The translations under genes and the position numbers were made by a program. The notes below the pieces were generated by a model that was not told where the DNA came from, ran no database searches, and was given only the letters and a program-made list of their open reading frames with translations. From assembly GCA_036268775.1 (NCBI GenBank), contig DATATM010000025.1, positions 141,265-205,264 on the forward strand: a stretch of DNA of 64,000 nt, in the 5' to 3' direction. Source of the stretch: DASZIT01 sp036268775 (GTDB taxonomy: Bacteria; Actinomycetota; Acidimicrobiia; Acidimicrobiales; RAAP-2). Of this stretch, positions 8,908 to 17,659 are shown piece after piece; position 1 is the stretch's first letter; each line of letters opens with the position of its first letter.

Positions 8908-10188
8908 GTGAGGTTCTACGACGTGGTGGTGGCCGGTGCCGGTCCGGGCGGGAGTGTGGCCGCCTTCGAGCTCGCCCGCAACGGGGCGCGGGTGGCGCTG
9001 GTGGACAAGGCCCATTTTCCCCGGGACAAGGCCTGCGGCGACCTGGTCGGACCGCGGGGGGTGGGACTGCTCGGCGACCTCGGGATCGTCCCGGAGGGGA
9101 CGGTGTCGCTCGGCGACATGGAAGTGATCGGACCGTCGGGCGGGCGGATACTCCTCCCCGCCGTCCCCGGTCTCACCTACCCCGGATGCGCCTGGGCCCT
9201 CCCCCGGAAGGCCTTCGACCTGGTCGTCTACGAGGCGGCGATGAAGGCGGGAGCCGAGGCCATCACCGCCCGGGTGGCGGCGGTCGAGGTCGACGGCGAC
9301 GGCGGTGGGGTGGTGATGGAACTGGACAACGGGCACCGCTTGCGGGCCGGCTCCCTGATCGGGGCCGACGGCGCCACCAGCACGGTGGCCGGGGCGGTGG
9401 GCATGGTCCGGGCCGACCGGGTGCAGTGGGGGTTCGCGGTGCGGACCTATCTGGAGGTCGAAGTGGAGCTCCCGGTCATCGTCCTGTTCGACGAGGAGCC
9501 GGGGGTGGGGTTCCCGGGTTACGGCTGGATCTTCCCCGGCGCCGACGGGATGGCCAATGCCGGGGTGGGGGTGGGCACCGGTTCCGACCGCCGGGCCGGG
9601 GCCCGGGCCACCCGCTACCTCGACACCTTCCTCGGCCATCTGCAAGGACTCGGGCTGCTTCCCGAAGGCGCGGTGGCCGGCCCCCGGTTGGGTGGCTGGC
9701 TGAAGATGGGAATGCTCGGGACCTCGCCGGTGTCGGGACCGGTCCTCCTGGTGGGCGACGCCGCCGGGCTGGTCAATCCTCTCCAGGGCGAGGGGATCGC
9801 CCAGGCCATGTTGAGTGGGCAGGCAGCCGCCTCGGCGGTATTGGGTGCCGGCTCGAGCGGCGGGGCAGGCGCCGAGGCGGCGGGGGCGACCTACGGGCGG
9901 TGGCTCCGCCAACACCAGAGCTCGTACCAGGGCTCGACGGCCACCCTCCAGGGCCTGTTGCTGACCAGTCCCCGGATGGTCTCCCGGGTGGGGCGGATGC
10001 TCACCTGGCCGCCGGTCGGCCGACGGCTGGCTCCGGGTTGGGCGCTCTACTGGAACGACTTGACCTCCGGTGCGGCACCGGGCCGGGGCCGGACCCTGGC
10101 CCGGATGGCCAGCGGCGCGATCCGGGGACTGTCGGCGGCCTCTCCCACCCGTCGGGAGCTGGACAGGAATCTGGTCGGCCCCCGATGA
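8908..10188 (+). CDS. Geranylgeranyl reductase family FAD-dependent oxidoreductase
   Basis: A flavoprotein of 426 residues. The FAD-binding Rossmann motif is VVVAGAGPGGSVAAFELARNG at the N-terminus, followed by DKACGDLVGPRG, typical of geranylgeranyl reductases. A second FAD motif, LLVGDAAGLVNPLQGEGIAQAM, lies further on. Family members saturate isoprenoid chains, for example MenJ on menaquinone in mycobacteria. A divergent UbiE-like methyltransferase supports a quinone role. I chose GTG 8908, 8 nt after AGGTGG; an in-frame ATG at 8830 would leave only 3 nt to the divergent start. Confidence 0.8.
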   Translation: MRFYDVVVAGAGPGGSVAAFELARNGARVALVDKAHFPRDKACGDLVGPRGVGLLGDLGIVPEGTVSLGDMEVIGPSGGRILLPAVPGLTYPGCAWALPRKAFDLVVYEAAMKAGAEAITARVAAVEVDGDGGGVVMELDNGHRLRAGSLIGADGATSTVAGAVGMVRADRVQWGFAVRTYLEVEVELPVIVLFDEEPGVGFPGYGWIFPGADGMANAGVGVGTGSDRRAGARATRYLDTFLGHLQGLGLLPEGAVAGPRLGGWLKMGMLGTSPVSGPVLLVGDAAGLVNPLQGEGIAQAMLSGQAAASAVLGAGSSGGAGAEAAGATYGRWLRQHQSSYQGSTATLQGLLLTSPRMVSRVGRMLTWPPVGRRLAPGWALYWNDLTSGAAPGRGRTLARMASGAIRGLSAASPTRRELDRNLVGPR

Positions 10189-10270
10189 GGGGCGGTCGGA
10201 GGGCGGGCGGCGGCTGGCTGTCTCGTCGGATCCATGCCCATTGTTAGAGAATGAAGAGTCTTACATCGTC

Positions 10271-10315
10271 GTTATACAGTGTCTCGATATACGGCTTTGT
10301 TATACTCTTTGAAGT
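10271..10315 (+). promoter_or_regulatory. AT-rich promoter of the AAA ATPase gene, probably leaderless
   Basis: This 45-nt stretch is far AT-richer than its surroundings. GTTATAC occurs twice (10271-10277 and 10299-10305), and ATATAC lies between. TATACT at 10301-10306 is a good -10 hexamer only 9 nt from the ATG at 10316, which implies a transcript with little or no 5' leader. The repeated GTTATAC could also be a regulator site; that part is inference. Confidence 0.5.
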
Positions 10316-11497
10316 ATGACACCCAGGGTGAACCCCTACAGCCCTGGAGTGGGCTCCTCGCCACCGGTCCTGGCCGGGCGGGGACGGCAGCTCTCCCAGA
10401 TTTCCTACTTGGCCGACCAGCTCGAAGCCCGGGCGGGGGCCGAGAACATCGTCTGGTCGGGGCTGCGAGGGATGGGCAAGACGGTCCTCCTCCACGAAGC
10501 CCTCGACCGCCTGCGGGACCGCGGCTGGCTGGCCGGCTACAGCGAGGTCCGCAAGAACGCCGGCATCGGATCGTCGGTCGCCTCCATCCTGCTGCAAGGG
10601 CAGGCGGTGCTGGGTCGGGGGAAACTGGCCAAAGCGTTGGGGTGGTTGCGGGAGATGGCCCACGCCACCACGGTGACCGCCGGGACCGCGGACTTCAGCG
10701 TGCAGCTCGGACTGGTCCCGGCCAAGGGAACCCAGCTCCCCGAAGACGCCCTCGACTCCCTGTTCATCCGGCTGGGAGAGGCAGCCGCCGATGCCGGGGT
10801 GGGGGCGATGTTCCTGCTGGACGAGCTCCAGCTCATGGACACCCACGACCTGTCGGCCCTCCTCCACGCGGCCAACGCCGCCGAAGGGCTTCCGGTGGGA
10901 TTCGTGGCCACCGGGCTTCCCGACCTGCCGGGTCTGGTGGCGGCGGCCGGCAGCTACGCCGAACGGCTCTTCTATGACCGGGTCGACCGGCTGTCGCGTT
11001 TGGACGTGACCGTCGCCATCGAGGAGCCGGCCGCCACCTTCGACGTCAGCTACCAACCCGAAGCCATCGACGCCCTGGTCGGCCTGGTCGAGGGGTACCC
11101 GTACTTCGCCCAGCTCTACGCCATGGAGACCTGGCGGTCGGCGGGAACCCCCTCGGACCGACCCGGCACCCTCATCACCCTGGCCGACGTCGAGGACGCC
11201 ATCGAGCCGACCCGGGACCGACTGGAAGAGGGGCTCTACCGGATTCGCTACGACAAGGCGTCCGAACGTGAGCAGGGTTACCTCGGGGCGATGGCCATCC
11301 TCGGCGATGGACGGATTCCCTCTGGGGAGGTCGCCCGTCAGCTCGGGTCCACCCCGCAAGCCGCCTCCACCTTCCGTGACCGGTTGATGAGCAAAGGGAT
11401 CATCTACTCCCCCGCCCACAACGTCCTCGAGTTCTCGGTCCCCGGCTTCGCCGCCTACGTCCGCCGGCGACAAGGCACCGACGGAGTCACCCGCTGA
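10316..11497 (+). CDS. Stand-alone AAA ATPase (ORC/AAA_16-like)
   Basis: A 393-residue P-loop ATPase. It starts with the NPYSPGxG signature of a family I recognise in actinobacteria. Walker A is GLRGMGKT (49-56) and Walker B is MFLLDE (165-170). The C-terminal part (from about residue 300) looks like a winged helix, as in Orc1/Cdc6-like ATPases. The biological role of the family is not known to me. The gene is monocistronic, flanked by unrelated genes, and driven by an unusual AT-rich promoter. No partner nuclease, toxin or transposase gene is adjacent, so a defence role is not supported by context. Confidence 0.75.
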   Translation: MTPRVNPYSPGVGSSPPVLAGRGRQLSQISYLADQLEARAGAENIVWSGLRGMGKTVLLHEALDRLRDRGWLAGYSEVRKNAGIGSSVASILLQGQAVLGRGKLAKALGWLREMAHATTVTAGTADFSVQLGLVPAKGTQLPEDALDSLFIRLGEAAADAGVGAMFLLDELQLMDTHDLSALLHAANAAEGLPVGFVATGLPDLPGLVAAAGSYAERLFYDRVDRLSRLDVTVAIEEPAATFDVSYQPEAIDALVGLVEGYPYFAQLYAMETWRSAGTPSDRPGTLITLADVEDAIEPTRDRLEEGLYRIRYDKASEREQGYLGAMAILGDGRIPSGEVARQLGSTPQAASTFRDRLMSKGIIYSPAHNVLEFSVPGFAAYVRRRQGTDGVTR

Positions 11498-11578
11498 GCA
11501 GTCTGGTCGTTCGGCTCCGGACCGGAGGGAATCCGAGCCGTCCGGCAGGGTCTCACCCTCGCGGCCTAAGGTCGCGGC

Positions 11579-12061
11579 ATGGCACGACTCGACATTCCCG
11601 TGGGTGACGGCGGCGATGCCGTCCAGCTGTGGTCGCTCCGACCGGAAATGGGCGCGGCGGTCAACCGGCTGGTGGACGCCGCCTACAACAAGAGCATCCT
11701 GCCGGTGCGGGTGCGGGAAGCCGCCCGGATGCGGATCGCCCAGCTGAACGACTGCAAGGTCTGCCTCGCCTTCCGGGCCGACAAGGTCAAAGAGCAGGGC
11801 GTCACCGAGGAGTTCTATGGCCACGTCGGCATCCATGACGACGGTGCCAGCTTCAGCCAGCAAGAGCGGTTGGCCATGGACTACGCCGAGCGCTTCGCCA
11901 TGGATCACCTCAGCATCGACGATGCATTCATCGACCGGATGCGGGAGTCGTTCACCGACCCCGAGATCCTGGACCTGACCATCTGTCTCAGCGCCTTCCT
12001 GGGACTGGGACGGACCTTGCGGGTGCTCGGCATCACTGAGACCTCCCTCACCGACGTCTGA
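11579..12061 (+). CDS. AhpD-like/carboxymuconolactone decarboxylase family protein
   Basis: A 160-residue all-helical protein with the AhpD-type redox motif in NDCKVC (Cys59 and Cys62) after the AARMRIAQL helix. AhpD-like proteins use the CxxC pair for disulfide or peroxide reduction. The histidine that usually follows the second Cys in AhpD is absent here (LAFR follows), so peroxidase partner activity is uncertain. The start at ATG 11579 lies about 80 nt after the ATPase stop. A haloalkane dehalogenase gene follows on the same strand after 72 nt. Confidence 0.75.
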   Translation: MARLDIPVGDGGDAVQLWSLRPEMGAAVNRLVDAAYNKSILPVRVREAARMRIAQLNDCKVCLAFRADKVKEQGVTEEFYGHVGIHDDGASFSQQERLAMDYAERFAMDHLSIDDAFIDRMRESFTDPEILDLTICLSAFLGLGRTLRVLGITETSLTDV

Positions 12062-12133
12062 CCCGGCCCGACCTGGCTCGTCACGGGCATCTAGGGTCTC
12101 ACCTGGCCCGTATCCCGACACCGAGGAGCCCCG

Positions 12134-13030
12134 ATGGACGTAGTGCGCACCCCCGACGAGCAATTCGCCGACCTGCCCGACTTTCCCTACGCACCGGGCT
12201 ACGCCGACACCGCCGACGGGCTCCGGGTGGGATTCATCGACGAGGGCCCGAAGGACGGGCCGGTGGCACTCCTCCTCCACGGAGAGCCGTCCTGGTCGTT
12301 CCTCTACCGGAAGATGATCCCGGTCTTCGTCGACGCCGGCTTCCGGGTGGTCGCTCCCGATCTGATCGGCTTCGGGCGCTCCGACAAGCCGACGGCCCAA
12401 GAGGACTACACCTACGCCCGTCATGTGGAGTGGATGCGCTCGGTGCTGTTCGACACCCTCGACCTCTCCGGCATCACCCTGGTCTGTCAGGACTGGGGCG
12501 GCCTCATCGGGCTCCGCCTGGTCGCCGAGCACTCCGAGCGGTTCGCGAGGGTCTGCGCCGCCAACACCGGGCTCCCCGACGGCACCGTTCGGCTGCCGGA
12601 GGCCTGGTGGCAATTCCGTAATTTCGTCCAGGCCACCCCCGATCTGCCCATCGGCCTGCTGGTCTCCGGCGGGGTAAGGGTGCCGTTGACCGAGGAGGTC
12701 ATCGCCGCCTACAACGCGCCATTCCCCGACGCCACCTACAAGGCCGGGGCGCTGGCGTTTCCCGACCTCATCCCCCAAAGCCTCGACAACCCGGCCACTC
12801 CCGACAACCAGAGGGCCTGGTCGGTGCTGGAGACCTTCACCAAGCCCTTTCTCTGCGCCTTCTCCGACAAGGATCCGATCACCAAAGGCGGTGATCGTCC
12901 GTTGCTGGATCGCATCCCCGGGACCAAGGGGCAACCCCACGCCAGCATCGAGGGCGGAGGGCACTTCTTGCAGGAAGACCGGGGGCCGGAGTTGGCCCGG
13001 GTGGTGGTCGACTGGACCCAAGCCGGCTGA
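12134..13030 (+). CDS. Haloalkane dehalogenase-like alpha/beta hydrolase (HLD-I type)
   Basis: A 298-residue alpha/beta hydrolase closely resembling subfamily I haloalkane dehalogenases (DhlA/DhmA). The oxyanion region is HGEPSWSFLYRKMIP (from residue 49) and the nucleophile elbow is CQDWGG with Asp120. A halide-stabilising Trp121 follows directly, and the catalytic His sits in GGGHFLQED near the end. An aspartate nucleophile next to Trp separates these enzymes from Ser-type esterases. They hydrolyse carbon-halogen bonds to alcohols. An epoxide hydrolase is less likely. The native substrate is unknown and no halo-compound pathway surrounds it. Confidence 0.8.
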   Translation: MDVVRTPDEQFADLPDFPYAPGYADTADGLRVGFIDEGPKDGPVALLLHGEPSWSFLYRKMIPVFVDAGFRVVAPDLIGFGRSDKPTAQEDYTYARHVEWMRSVLFDTLDLSGITLVCQDWGGLIGLRLVAEHSERFARVCAANTGLPDGTVRLPEAWWQFRNFVQATPDLPIGLLVSGGVRVPLTEEVIAAYNAPFPDATYKAGALAFPDLIPQSLDNPATPDNQRAWSVLETFTKPFLCAFSDKDPITKGGDRPLLDRIPGTKGQPHASIEGGGHFLQEDRGPELARVVVDWTQAG

Positions 13031-13108
13031 GCTCGCCGCCCGCCCCGACGGCGTCTGTTACCGTCGCACCCGGGGCCACGCGCGGGCGGGGGCCGTTGGG
13101 AGACGAAG

Positions 13109-14524
13109 ATGAGCGACCGCAACCACCACGGGCTCGGCCGGTGCTCGGGCCGGGTCGCCTGGCGTTCCCCGGTTCGAAAGCTCGCCTCTGTGGCCGGCGC
13201 CATCGCCTGCGCAACCCTCGGACTCGGCGTGGTCACCCAGGGTGCTGCTGCCGGGGCGGGCGCCGCCTCTCCCGTTCCCCAACTCAGCGAGATTCCCATG
13301 GTGGTGGTGGCGAGCCCGGCCGTCTCCTCCGCTCTCATCGCCGCGTCTTCCGATTCCCCTCCGGTGGCACCGTCCGCACCCCGCCCCCACGCGGTGACTC
13401 CGAACTGCACCTTCAACGGGTCGACCGGCATCGTCGAGAATGTCACCCCGGGGTCCTCGATCGCCATCATCTGTTTTGGATGGCAGCCCAATGACACTGT
13501 CGCGGCCGCCGAGTTCAGCCCCTTGTTGGCCACCACCGGATCGACCGACGAGATCGACCAGAACGACACCCAGGCCTTCCCCACCGACCAGACCGGGTCG
13601 ATGTCCGGCACCTTCGTTGTGCCGAATCCGTTCTCCGCCCCCGATCCGGCCGCCGTCTGTCCTCCCTCGACAACCCAAGCCGCCCAGGGCTATTTGCGCT
13701 GCGGGGTGGCACTGGTGGACCCGAACGGCGACGGCGTCGTGGTGGCCGTCAACTACGCCGGACAACTGGTCCCGCCCCCCTCGCCGGGGGCCACCGCGGT
13801 GGGGATGGCGGCCACCCCCGACGGCGGTGGCTACTGGGTGGCCTGGTCGGATGGAGATGTCACCACCCATGGCGACGCTCCGAGCTACGGCAATGCCTCC
13901 ACGCTCCATTTGACCCAACCGATCACCCATATCGTGTCGACTCCGGATGGCGGGGGCTACTGGCTGGTGGCGGCGGACGGCGGGACTTTCGCCTTCGGGA
14001 CCGCCAGGTTCTTCGGGTCGATGGGGGGTGTGCCTCTCAACAAACCGGTGGTGGACATGGCCCCCACCGCCGATGGCAACGGTTACTGGCTGGTGGCGAG
14101 CGACGGGGGCATCTTCGCCTTCGGTGATGCGGTGTTCCGCGGTTCGATGGGCGGCCGGCCCCTCAACAAGCCGGTGGTCGGGATCGCCGCCGATACCGCC
14201 ACCGGGGGGTACTGGCTGGTCGCCTCCGACGGGGGCATCTTCGCCATCGGGGCTCCCTTCTTCGGATCGACCGGGGCCCTCGCCCTCAACAAGCCGGTCA
14301 ACGGCATGGCGGCCACCAAGACCAACAACGGCTATCTCTTCGTGGCCTCCGACGGGGGCATCTTCGCCTTCGGCGATGCCGCCTTCCACGGGTCGACCGG
14401 TTCGTTGACCCTCAACAAGCCCATCGTGGGGATGTCGATCGACCCGGCCAGTGGTGGCTACTGGCTGGTGGGGAGCGACGGCGGGATCTTCGCCTTCGGG
14501 GCGCCGTTCTTCGGGGCGGGCTGA
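13109..14524 (+). CDS. Secreted protein with YWLVASDGGIFAFGDA-type propeller-like repeats
   Basis: A 471-residue exported protein. An N-terminal signal-like hydrophobic stretch (about 22-48) follows a basic start. A Pro/Ala/Ser-rich linker and a domain at about 95-225 with paired cysteines and Ig-like beta character come next. From about 230 to the end there are five to six copies of a 41-42 residue repeat (GGYWLVASDGGIFAFGDA, then LNKPVVGM). These repeats are common in Acidimicrobiia-type genomes and probably form beta-propeller blades; the function is unknown. The ATG at 13109 follows GGGAGACG. Two other proteins in the window share the repeat. Confidence 0.75.
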   Translation: MSDRNHHGLGRCSGRVAWRSPVRKLASVAGAIACATLGLGVVTQGAAAGAGAASPVPQLSEIPMVVVASPAVSSALIAASSDSPPVAPSAPRPHAVTPNCTFNGSTGIVENVTPGSSIAIICFGWQPNDTVAAAEFSPLLATTGSTDEIDQNDTQAFPTDQTGSMSGTFVVPNPFSAPDPAAVCPPSTTQAAQGYLRCGVALVDPNGDGVVVAVNYAGQLVPPPSPGATAVGMAATPDGGGYWVAWSDGDVTTHGDAPSYGNASTLHLTQPITHIVSTPDGGGYWLVAADGGTFAFGTARFFGSMGGVPLNKPVVDMAPTADGNGYWLVASDGGIFAFGDAVFRGSMGGRPLNKPVVGIAADTATGGYWLVASDGGIFAIGAPFFGSTGALALNKPVNGMAATKTNNGYLFVASDGGIFAFGDAAFHGSTGSLTLNKPIVGMSIDPASGGYWLVGSDGGIFAFGAPFFGAG

Positions 14525-14576
14525 GCCCGGCCAAGGTCGAGTACCGGGTTGGACCGCCCTCCTCTAGCCTGATGGC

Positions 14577-14843
14577 ATGTGCCGCAATATCACCACGCTG
14601 CGGGGATTGCAGCCCGAAGCCACCGAGGAAGAGATCACCGCCGCCGCCCGTCAGTACGTCCGCAAGGTCAGCGGCGTCCAGACGACCACCGAGCGCACTG
14701 AAGAGTCGTTCGAACGAGCGGTTCGCAAAGTGGCGGAGGCGACCGTCGAGTTGCTGTCCGGGTTGCCGGATCGCCGACAGCCCCCGCCGACATTGCCGCC
14801 CCTTCGGCGACTCTCCGCCAAGAAGTTGGCGTCGGCGGGCTAG
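14577..14843 (+). CDS. DUF2277 family protein
   Basis: An 88-residue protein beginning MCRNITTLRG, continuing with P.AT..EI.AAA.QYVRKVSG and a central helix containing FERAVRKVAEAT. This is the signature of the small DUF2277 family, found widely in actinobacteria and without a known function. It is predicted to be mostly helical and cytoplasmic. Its TAG stop abuts the stop of the convergent methyltransferase gene with no spacer (back-to-back TAG CTA). Confidence 0.8.
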   Translation: MCRNITTLRGLQPEATEEEITAAARQYVRKVSGVQTTTERTEESFERAVRKVAEATVELLSGLPDRRQPPPTLPPLRRLSAKKLASAG

Positions 14844-15725
14844 CTAGCCCCGTTCCCCCACCACCGTGAACATCGGCATCTCCACCGCCGGCTCCCCCAT
14901 CCGGTGCCCGAGGTGATGGGCCTGGGTGTGCTCGGTGATGGTGGTGTTCCCGAATCCGACCCGCTCCAGCATCGCCACCACCGCGCCGGGATAGATGTTC
15001 CACCAATTGGAGATCTCGTGGGTCGCCAATGGGGAGAACCGCATGATGTTGCTCTCCAGCGGTGCTTCCCGGTCCTGGATGAGATCGGTCACCACGATTC
15101 GCTCCTTGGTCCGCTTGGCCACCTCCTGGATGGCCCCCCAAGGCTCACGGAGATGCAGCAGGATGGCACCGAACACCGCGATGTCGAATTCCCCCAGGTC
15201 TTGAGGCAGCTGGTAGAGGTCTCCGTGGACGAGCTTGGCTGACGAGCCGTAGAGGCGGTGCATGTACCACCAGCTGTTGTGAATGCCTTCGACCGTGGTG
15301 CACATCAGGTCGGCTTCATTGTCCGCAGTATCCCCGCCGGCAACCGGCAGGAGGTCGATGGAGACGTCGAAGCCGGTCTCGAAGCTGACCACCTCGGCGC
15401 CCTGCCGCTCCATGTAGAACGAAAGATACCCTGACGCCGGTCCGGGCTCGATGACTCGCTTCCCGGTCACCTCGACCCCGCCCAGATAGGAAGCCTCCCG
15501 GCCCCGCAGGTCCCAGGCGCCCTCGAGGGTGCCCCCGTCGGGCAGGTCGAAGGTGTGGTACCAGTTGCAGTCGTCGACGGTGGCGTGCGCCCGCATCTGG
15601 CTCATCCAGTGCTGGAAGGCCGAGTCGAGCTGACCCAGGTACTGGGTCGGCGGAGTCATAGGCCAGACCGGCGACCGAGCGGCACCCTCCGGGTAGGCGT
15701 GGCGCGGAACGGCAGTGGTGGTCAC
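14844..15725 (-). CDS. Class I SAM-dependent methyltransferase
   Basis: A 293-residue protein with a methyltransferase fold. The SAM motif region is RVIEPGPASGYLSFYME, then an acidic VVSFETGFD, then FDIAVFGAILLHLREPWGAI. The C-terminus carries a LERVGFGNTTI strand. The substrate is unknown. The start is GTG 15725, supported by AAGGAG 7 nt upstream and by a GTGA overlap with the stop of the preceding small membrane-protein gene. The frame is open upstream, but those residues belong to that neighbour's antisense and shadow content. Confidence 0.75.
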   Translation of the reverse strand: MTTTAVPRHAYPEGAARSPVWPMTPPTQYLGQLDSAFQHWMSQMRAHATVDDCNWYHTFDLPDGGTLEGAWDLRGREASYLGGVEVTGKRVIEPGPASGYLSFYMERQGAEVVSFETGFDVSIDLLPVAGGDTADNEADLMCTTVEGIHNSWWYMHRLYGSSAKLVHGDLYQLPQDLGEFDIAVFGAILLHLREPWGAIQEVAKRTKERIVVTDLIQDREAPLESNIMRFSPLATHEISNWWNIYPGAVVAMLERVGFGNTTITEHTQAHHLGHRMGEPAVEMPMFTVVGERG

Positions 15726-15985
15726 GACGGCACTCCTTGTTCGAATTCTTCTCTCGCCCGTCGCCCGCCGGGCGCGGTGCCCTTGACCACAGCGACGGCC
15801 AGGAGCCCGATCCCCGGCAGCCGGCGCAGCCCCTTGCGCTCCGGCCATCGGCGGGTAACCAGGAACCCCAGCCCGACCGACCCCACCGTGGCGATCCAGC
15901 CCTCGACGGAGATCGGGCTCAGGCCCCAACCCAGCCGGCGAGGGGCGAACCATACCTTTTCGCCGACCAGCGGAGTCGTGCGCAT
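15722..15985 (-). CDS. Small hypothetical protein with one hydrophobic segment
   Basis: An 87-residue basic protein. A hydrophobic stretch around residues 27-41 (WIATVGSVGLGFLVT) and a weaker one at about 52-64 suggest one or two membrane passes. I do not recognise the family. It is the first gene of a two-gene unit: its TGA overlaps the GTG of the SAM methyltransferase (GTGA), implying coupled translation. ATG 15985 was preferred over the longer frame because the hydrophobic region and spacing fit. Confidence 0.55.
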   Translation of the reverse strand: MRTTPLVGEKVWFAPRRLGWGLSPISVEGWIATVGSVGLGFLVTRRWPERKGLRRLPGIGLLAVAVVKGTAPGGRRAREEFEQGVPS

Positions 15986-16109
15986 CCGACCAGTATGGCA
16001 GCGCCGTTCCTCGACCTGGAGGATGGACCCCAGCCATCGGGCGCCGGGTCGGCCGCCTGCACCGGAGCCGGATTTGGGTTGCACCGGAGCCGAATGGTGG
16101 AGTGAATTC

Positions 16110-16625
16110 TCAGGCCGACCCGACCAGCCGCCACATCACGATGTGTGGACCGATGACCGGATCGACCCACGCTTCGCCATAGGTGGTGAACCCGGCCCGG
16201 CGGTAGAGGCCGATGGCGGGGACCCGAGCGTTGCACCAGAGGAGACCCCCGCCCTGGCTGACGACGTAGTCGATGCTTGCCTGCAGCACCGCCGAGCCGA
16301 TGCCCTGGTCACGGGCCTCCGGTCGGGTGGCCATCCCCCGCAACCGCCAGGTCGGAGTGCCGGGCGGGGCCAGATCGTCACTCGGAAACGGAGGCGCTTC
16401 GAGGGTGACCCGCGCCACCGACTGCACCTCGCCGCCGGCGTCGATGGCGGCAAAGGCGGCCGTGGCCGGGTGATCGTCTTCGGGGAGAGCCATCTCGTCG
16501 AGGGTTTGGTCGGGCCGGAGCACCGCCTGGCGTAAGGCCAGGGTCCTCGCCACCGGAACCCGGCTGACGGTGACGGCGATGGTGGGGGCCGGCGACGTCG
16601 GCTCGGGGTCAGGAGTGCCGGGCAT
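16110..16625 (-). CDS. GNAT family N-acetyltransferase
   Basis: A 171-residue protein with the GNAT fold. Motif A, for acetyl-CoA binding, is RGMATRPEARDQGIGSAVL, with R-x-x-G-I-G, followed by GLLWCNARVPAIGLYRRAGFTTYGE (motif B). Family members acetylate amines, aminoglycosides or proteins; the substrate is unknown. ATG 16625 lies only 2 nt after the stop of the upstream DinB-like gene, so the two are co-transcribed. The long frame upstream of this start is an antisense shadow of that neighbour. Confidence 0.75.
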   Translation of the reverse strand: MPGTPDPEPTSPAPTIAVTVSRVPVARTLALRQAVLRPDQTLDEMALPEDDHPATAAFAAIDAGGEVQSVARVTLEAPPFPSDDLAPPGTPTWRLRGMATRPEARDQGIGSAVLQASIDYVVSQGGGLLWCNARVPAIGLYRRAGFTTYGEAWVDPVIGPHIVMWRLVGSA

Positions 16626-16627
16626 CC

Positions 16628-17110
16628 TCACTCCCCGGTGGTGCCGTCGAGGAGCTCCCGGGTGGCGTCGGCGTGGCCGGCGTGCCGGGCGGTCTCCTGG
16701 ATGAGGTGGAGCAGCACCCACCGGAGGTCCCCGCCCTGACGGCCCCGTCGGCAGGGCTGATCGAGCGCGGTGGCCCGAACCACCGCACGGGTGGAGTCCG
16801 CCCTCGTCCGGTACGCCGACAGGGCCGCCTCGACCGTCAGTTCCGGACCCGGGTGGAACTCCTCCTCGCTCCTCGAGACCGCCCGGCCGAGCATCCCCCC
16901 GTCGATCCATCGCCATTCCACGTGGGTGAGATGGTTCACCACCCCCAACAACGGGATCAGCCGGCCGTCGGGCGTCCAGCCGGCGTCTTCTTCGCTGAGC
17001 CCCTCGAGGTTCCGGATGACTGCGCCCCGCAGGTAGTCGAGCCAGCTCAGCAGCAGCTCGCGCTCATCGGCGTTGCCGTTGGGAACATCGACTTCCGGGT
17101 TGGGTGGCAT
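16628..17110 (-). CDS. DinB/DUF664 family putative metalloenzyme
   Basis: A 160-residue four-helix-bundle protein of the DinB/DUF664 type. The expected metal-binding histidines are visible in VNHLTHVEW and in HLIQETARHAGHAD near the C-terminus. Related proteins include mycothiol- or bacillithiol-dependent S-transferases and maleylpyruvate isomerases, so a thiol-transfer role is possible but unproven. It is followed at 2-nt spacing by a GNAT gene. A second DinB-like gene lies at 21.2 kb. Confidence 0.75.
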   Translation of the reverse strand: MPPNPEVDVPNGNADERELLLSWLDYLRGAVIRNLEGLSEEDAGWTPDGRLIPLLGVVNHLTHVEWRWIDGGMLGRAVSRSEEEFHPGPELTVEAALSAYRTRADSTRAVVRATALDQPCRRGRQGGDLRWVLLHLIQETARHAGHADATRELLDGTTGE

Positions 17111-17296
17111 CGCTCCACGGTAAGCCGGGAAAAGTCGGACCGTCGACCCTGGCCGTCCTCCCGGGGCCTGCCCCTCACCCGGTCAGCCGGCACCGCCAAA
17201 AGATTCTGGTCGAATCTGTCGATTTGGCGCCGAGCGGTTCGTAGTGTCAGTGGAGGATCGGCAATCCGGCCGCTCCCCGCTGAGAGGAGAATGATC

Positions 17297-17653
17297 ATGA
17301 AGCAGTATCTGTTGTCGGTCCACATGGTCGAAGGCCAGAAGCCACCCGCCCCCGAAGAGATCGAGCAGAGCTATGGCGCGGTCGACACCTTCAATCAGGA
17401 GTTGCAGGACAGTGGCGCCTGGGTGTTCGCCGGTGGCCTCCACCCGCCGGAAACCGCCACCGTGGTGCGGATTCAAGACGGTGAGGTGCTGACCACCGAC
17501 GGACCGTTCGCGGAAACCAAGGAGCAGCTCGGAGGGTTCTGGATCGTCGAGGCTGAGGACCTCGATGCCGCCCTGGCGTTGGCGGCCAAGGGGAGCACGG
17601 CCTGCGGCGCCCCGGTGGAGGTCCGACCGTTCCAAGAGATCCCCGAGGATTAG
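17297..17653 (+). CDS. YciI/DGPF-domain protein
   Basis: A 118-residue protein of the YCII-related family with the diagnostic DGPF motif (TTDGPFAETKEQLGGF). It is 6 nt upstream of an ECF sigma factor of the ECF42 type; DGPF proteins are the standard partners of that group, so they probably form one operon and regulatory unit. The molecular function of DGPF proteins is unresolved. Two ATGs are possible (17291 and 17297). GAGGAG at 17284-17289 gives proper spacing only for 17297. Confidence 0.85.
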   Translation: MKQYLLSVHMVEGQKPPAPEEIEQSYGAVDTFNQELQDSGAWVFAGGLHPPETATVVRIQDGEVLTTDGPFAETKEQLGGFWIVEAEDLDAALALAAKGSTACGAPVEVRPFQEIPED

Positions 17654-17659
17654 CCCTCG

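Noticed and set aside
10316..11497. Possible anti-phage defence ATPase
   Set aside because: There is no adjacent nuclease, toxin or effector gene and the flanking genes are metabolic.
10244..13021. 925-residue antisense ORF on the minus strand
   Set aside because: It is the shadow of three clearly identified plus-strand genes and contains Gly/Pro/Arg-rich sequence with no domain.
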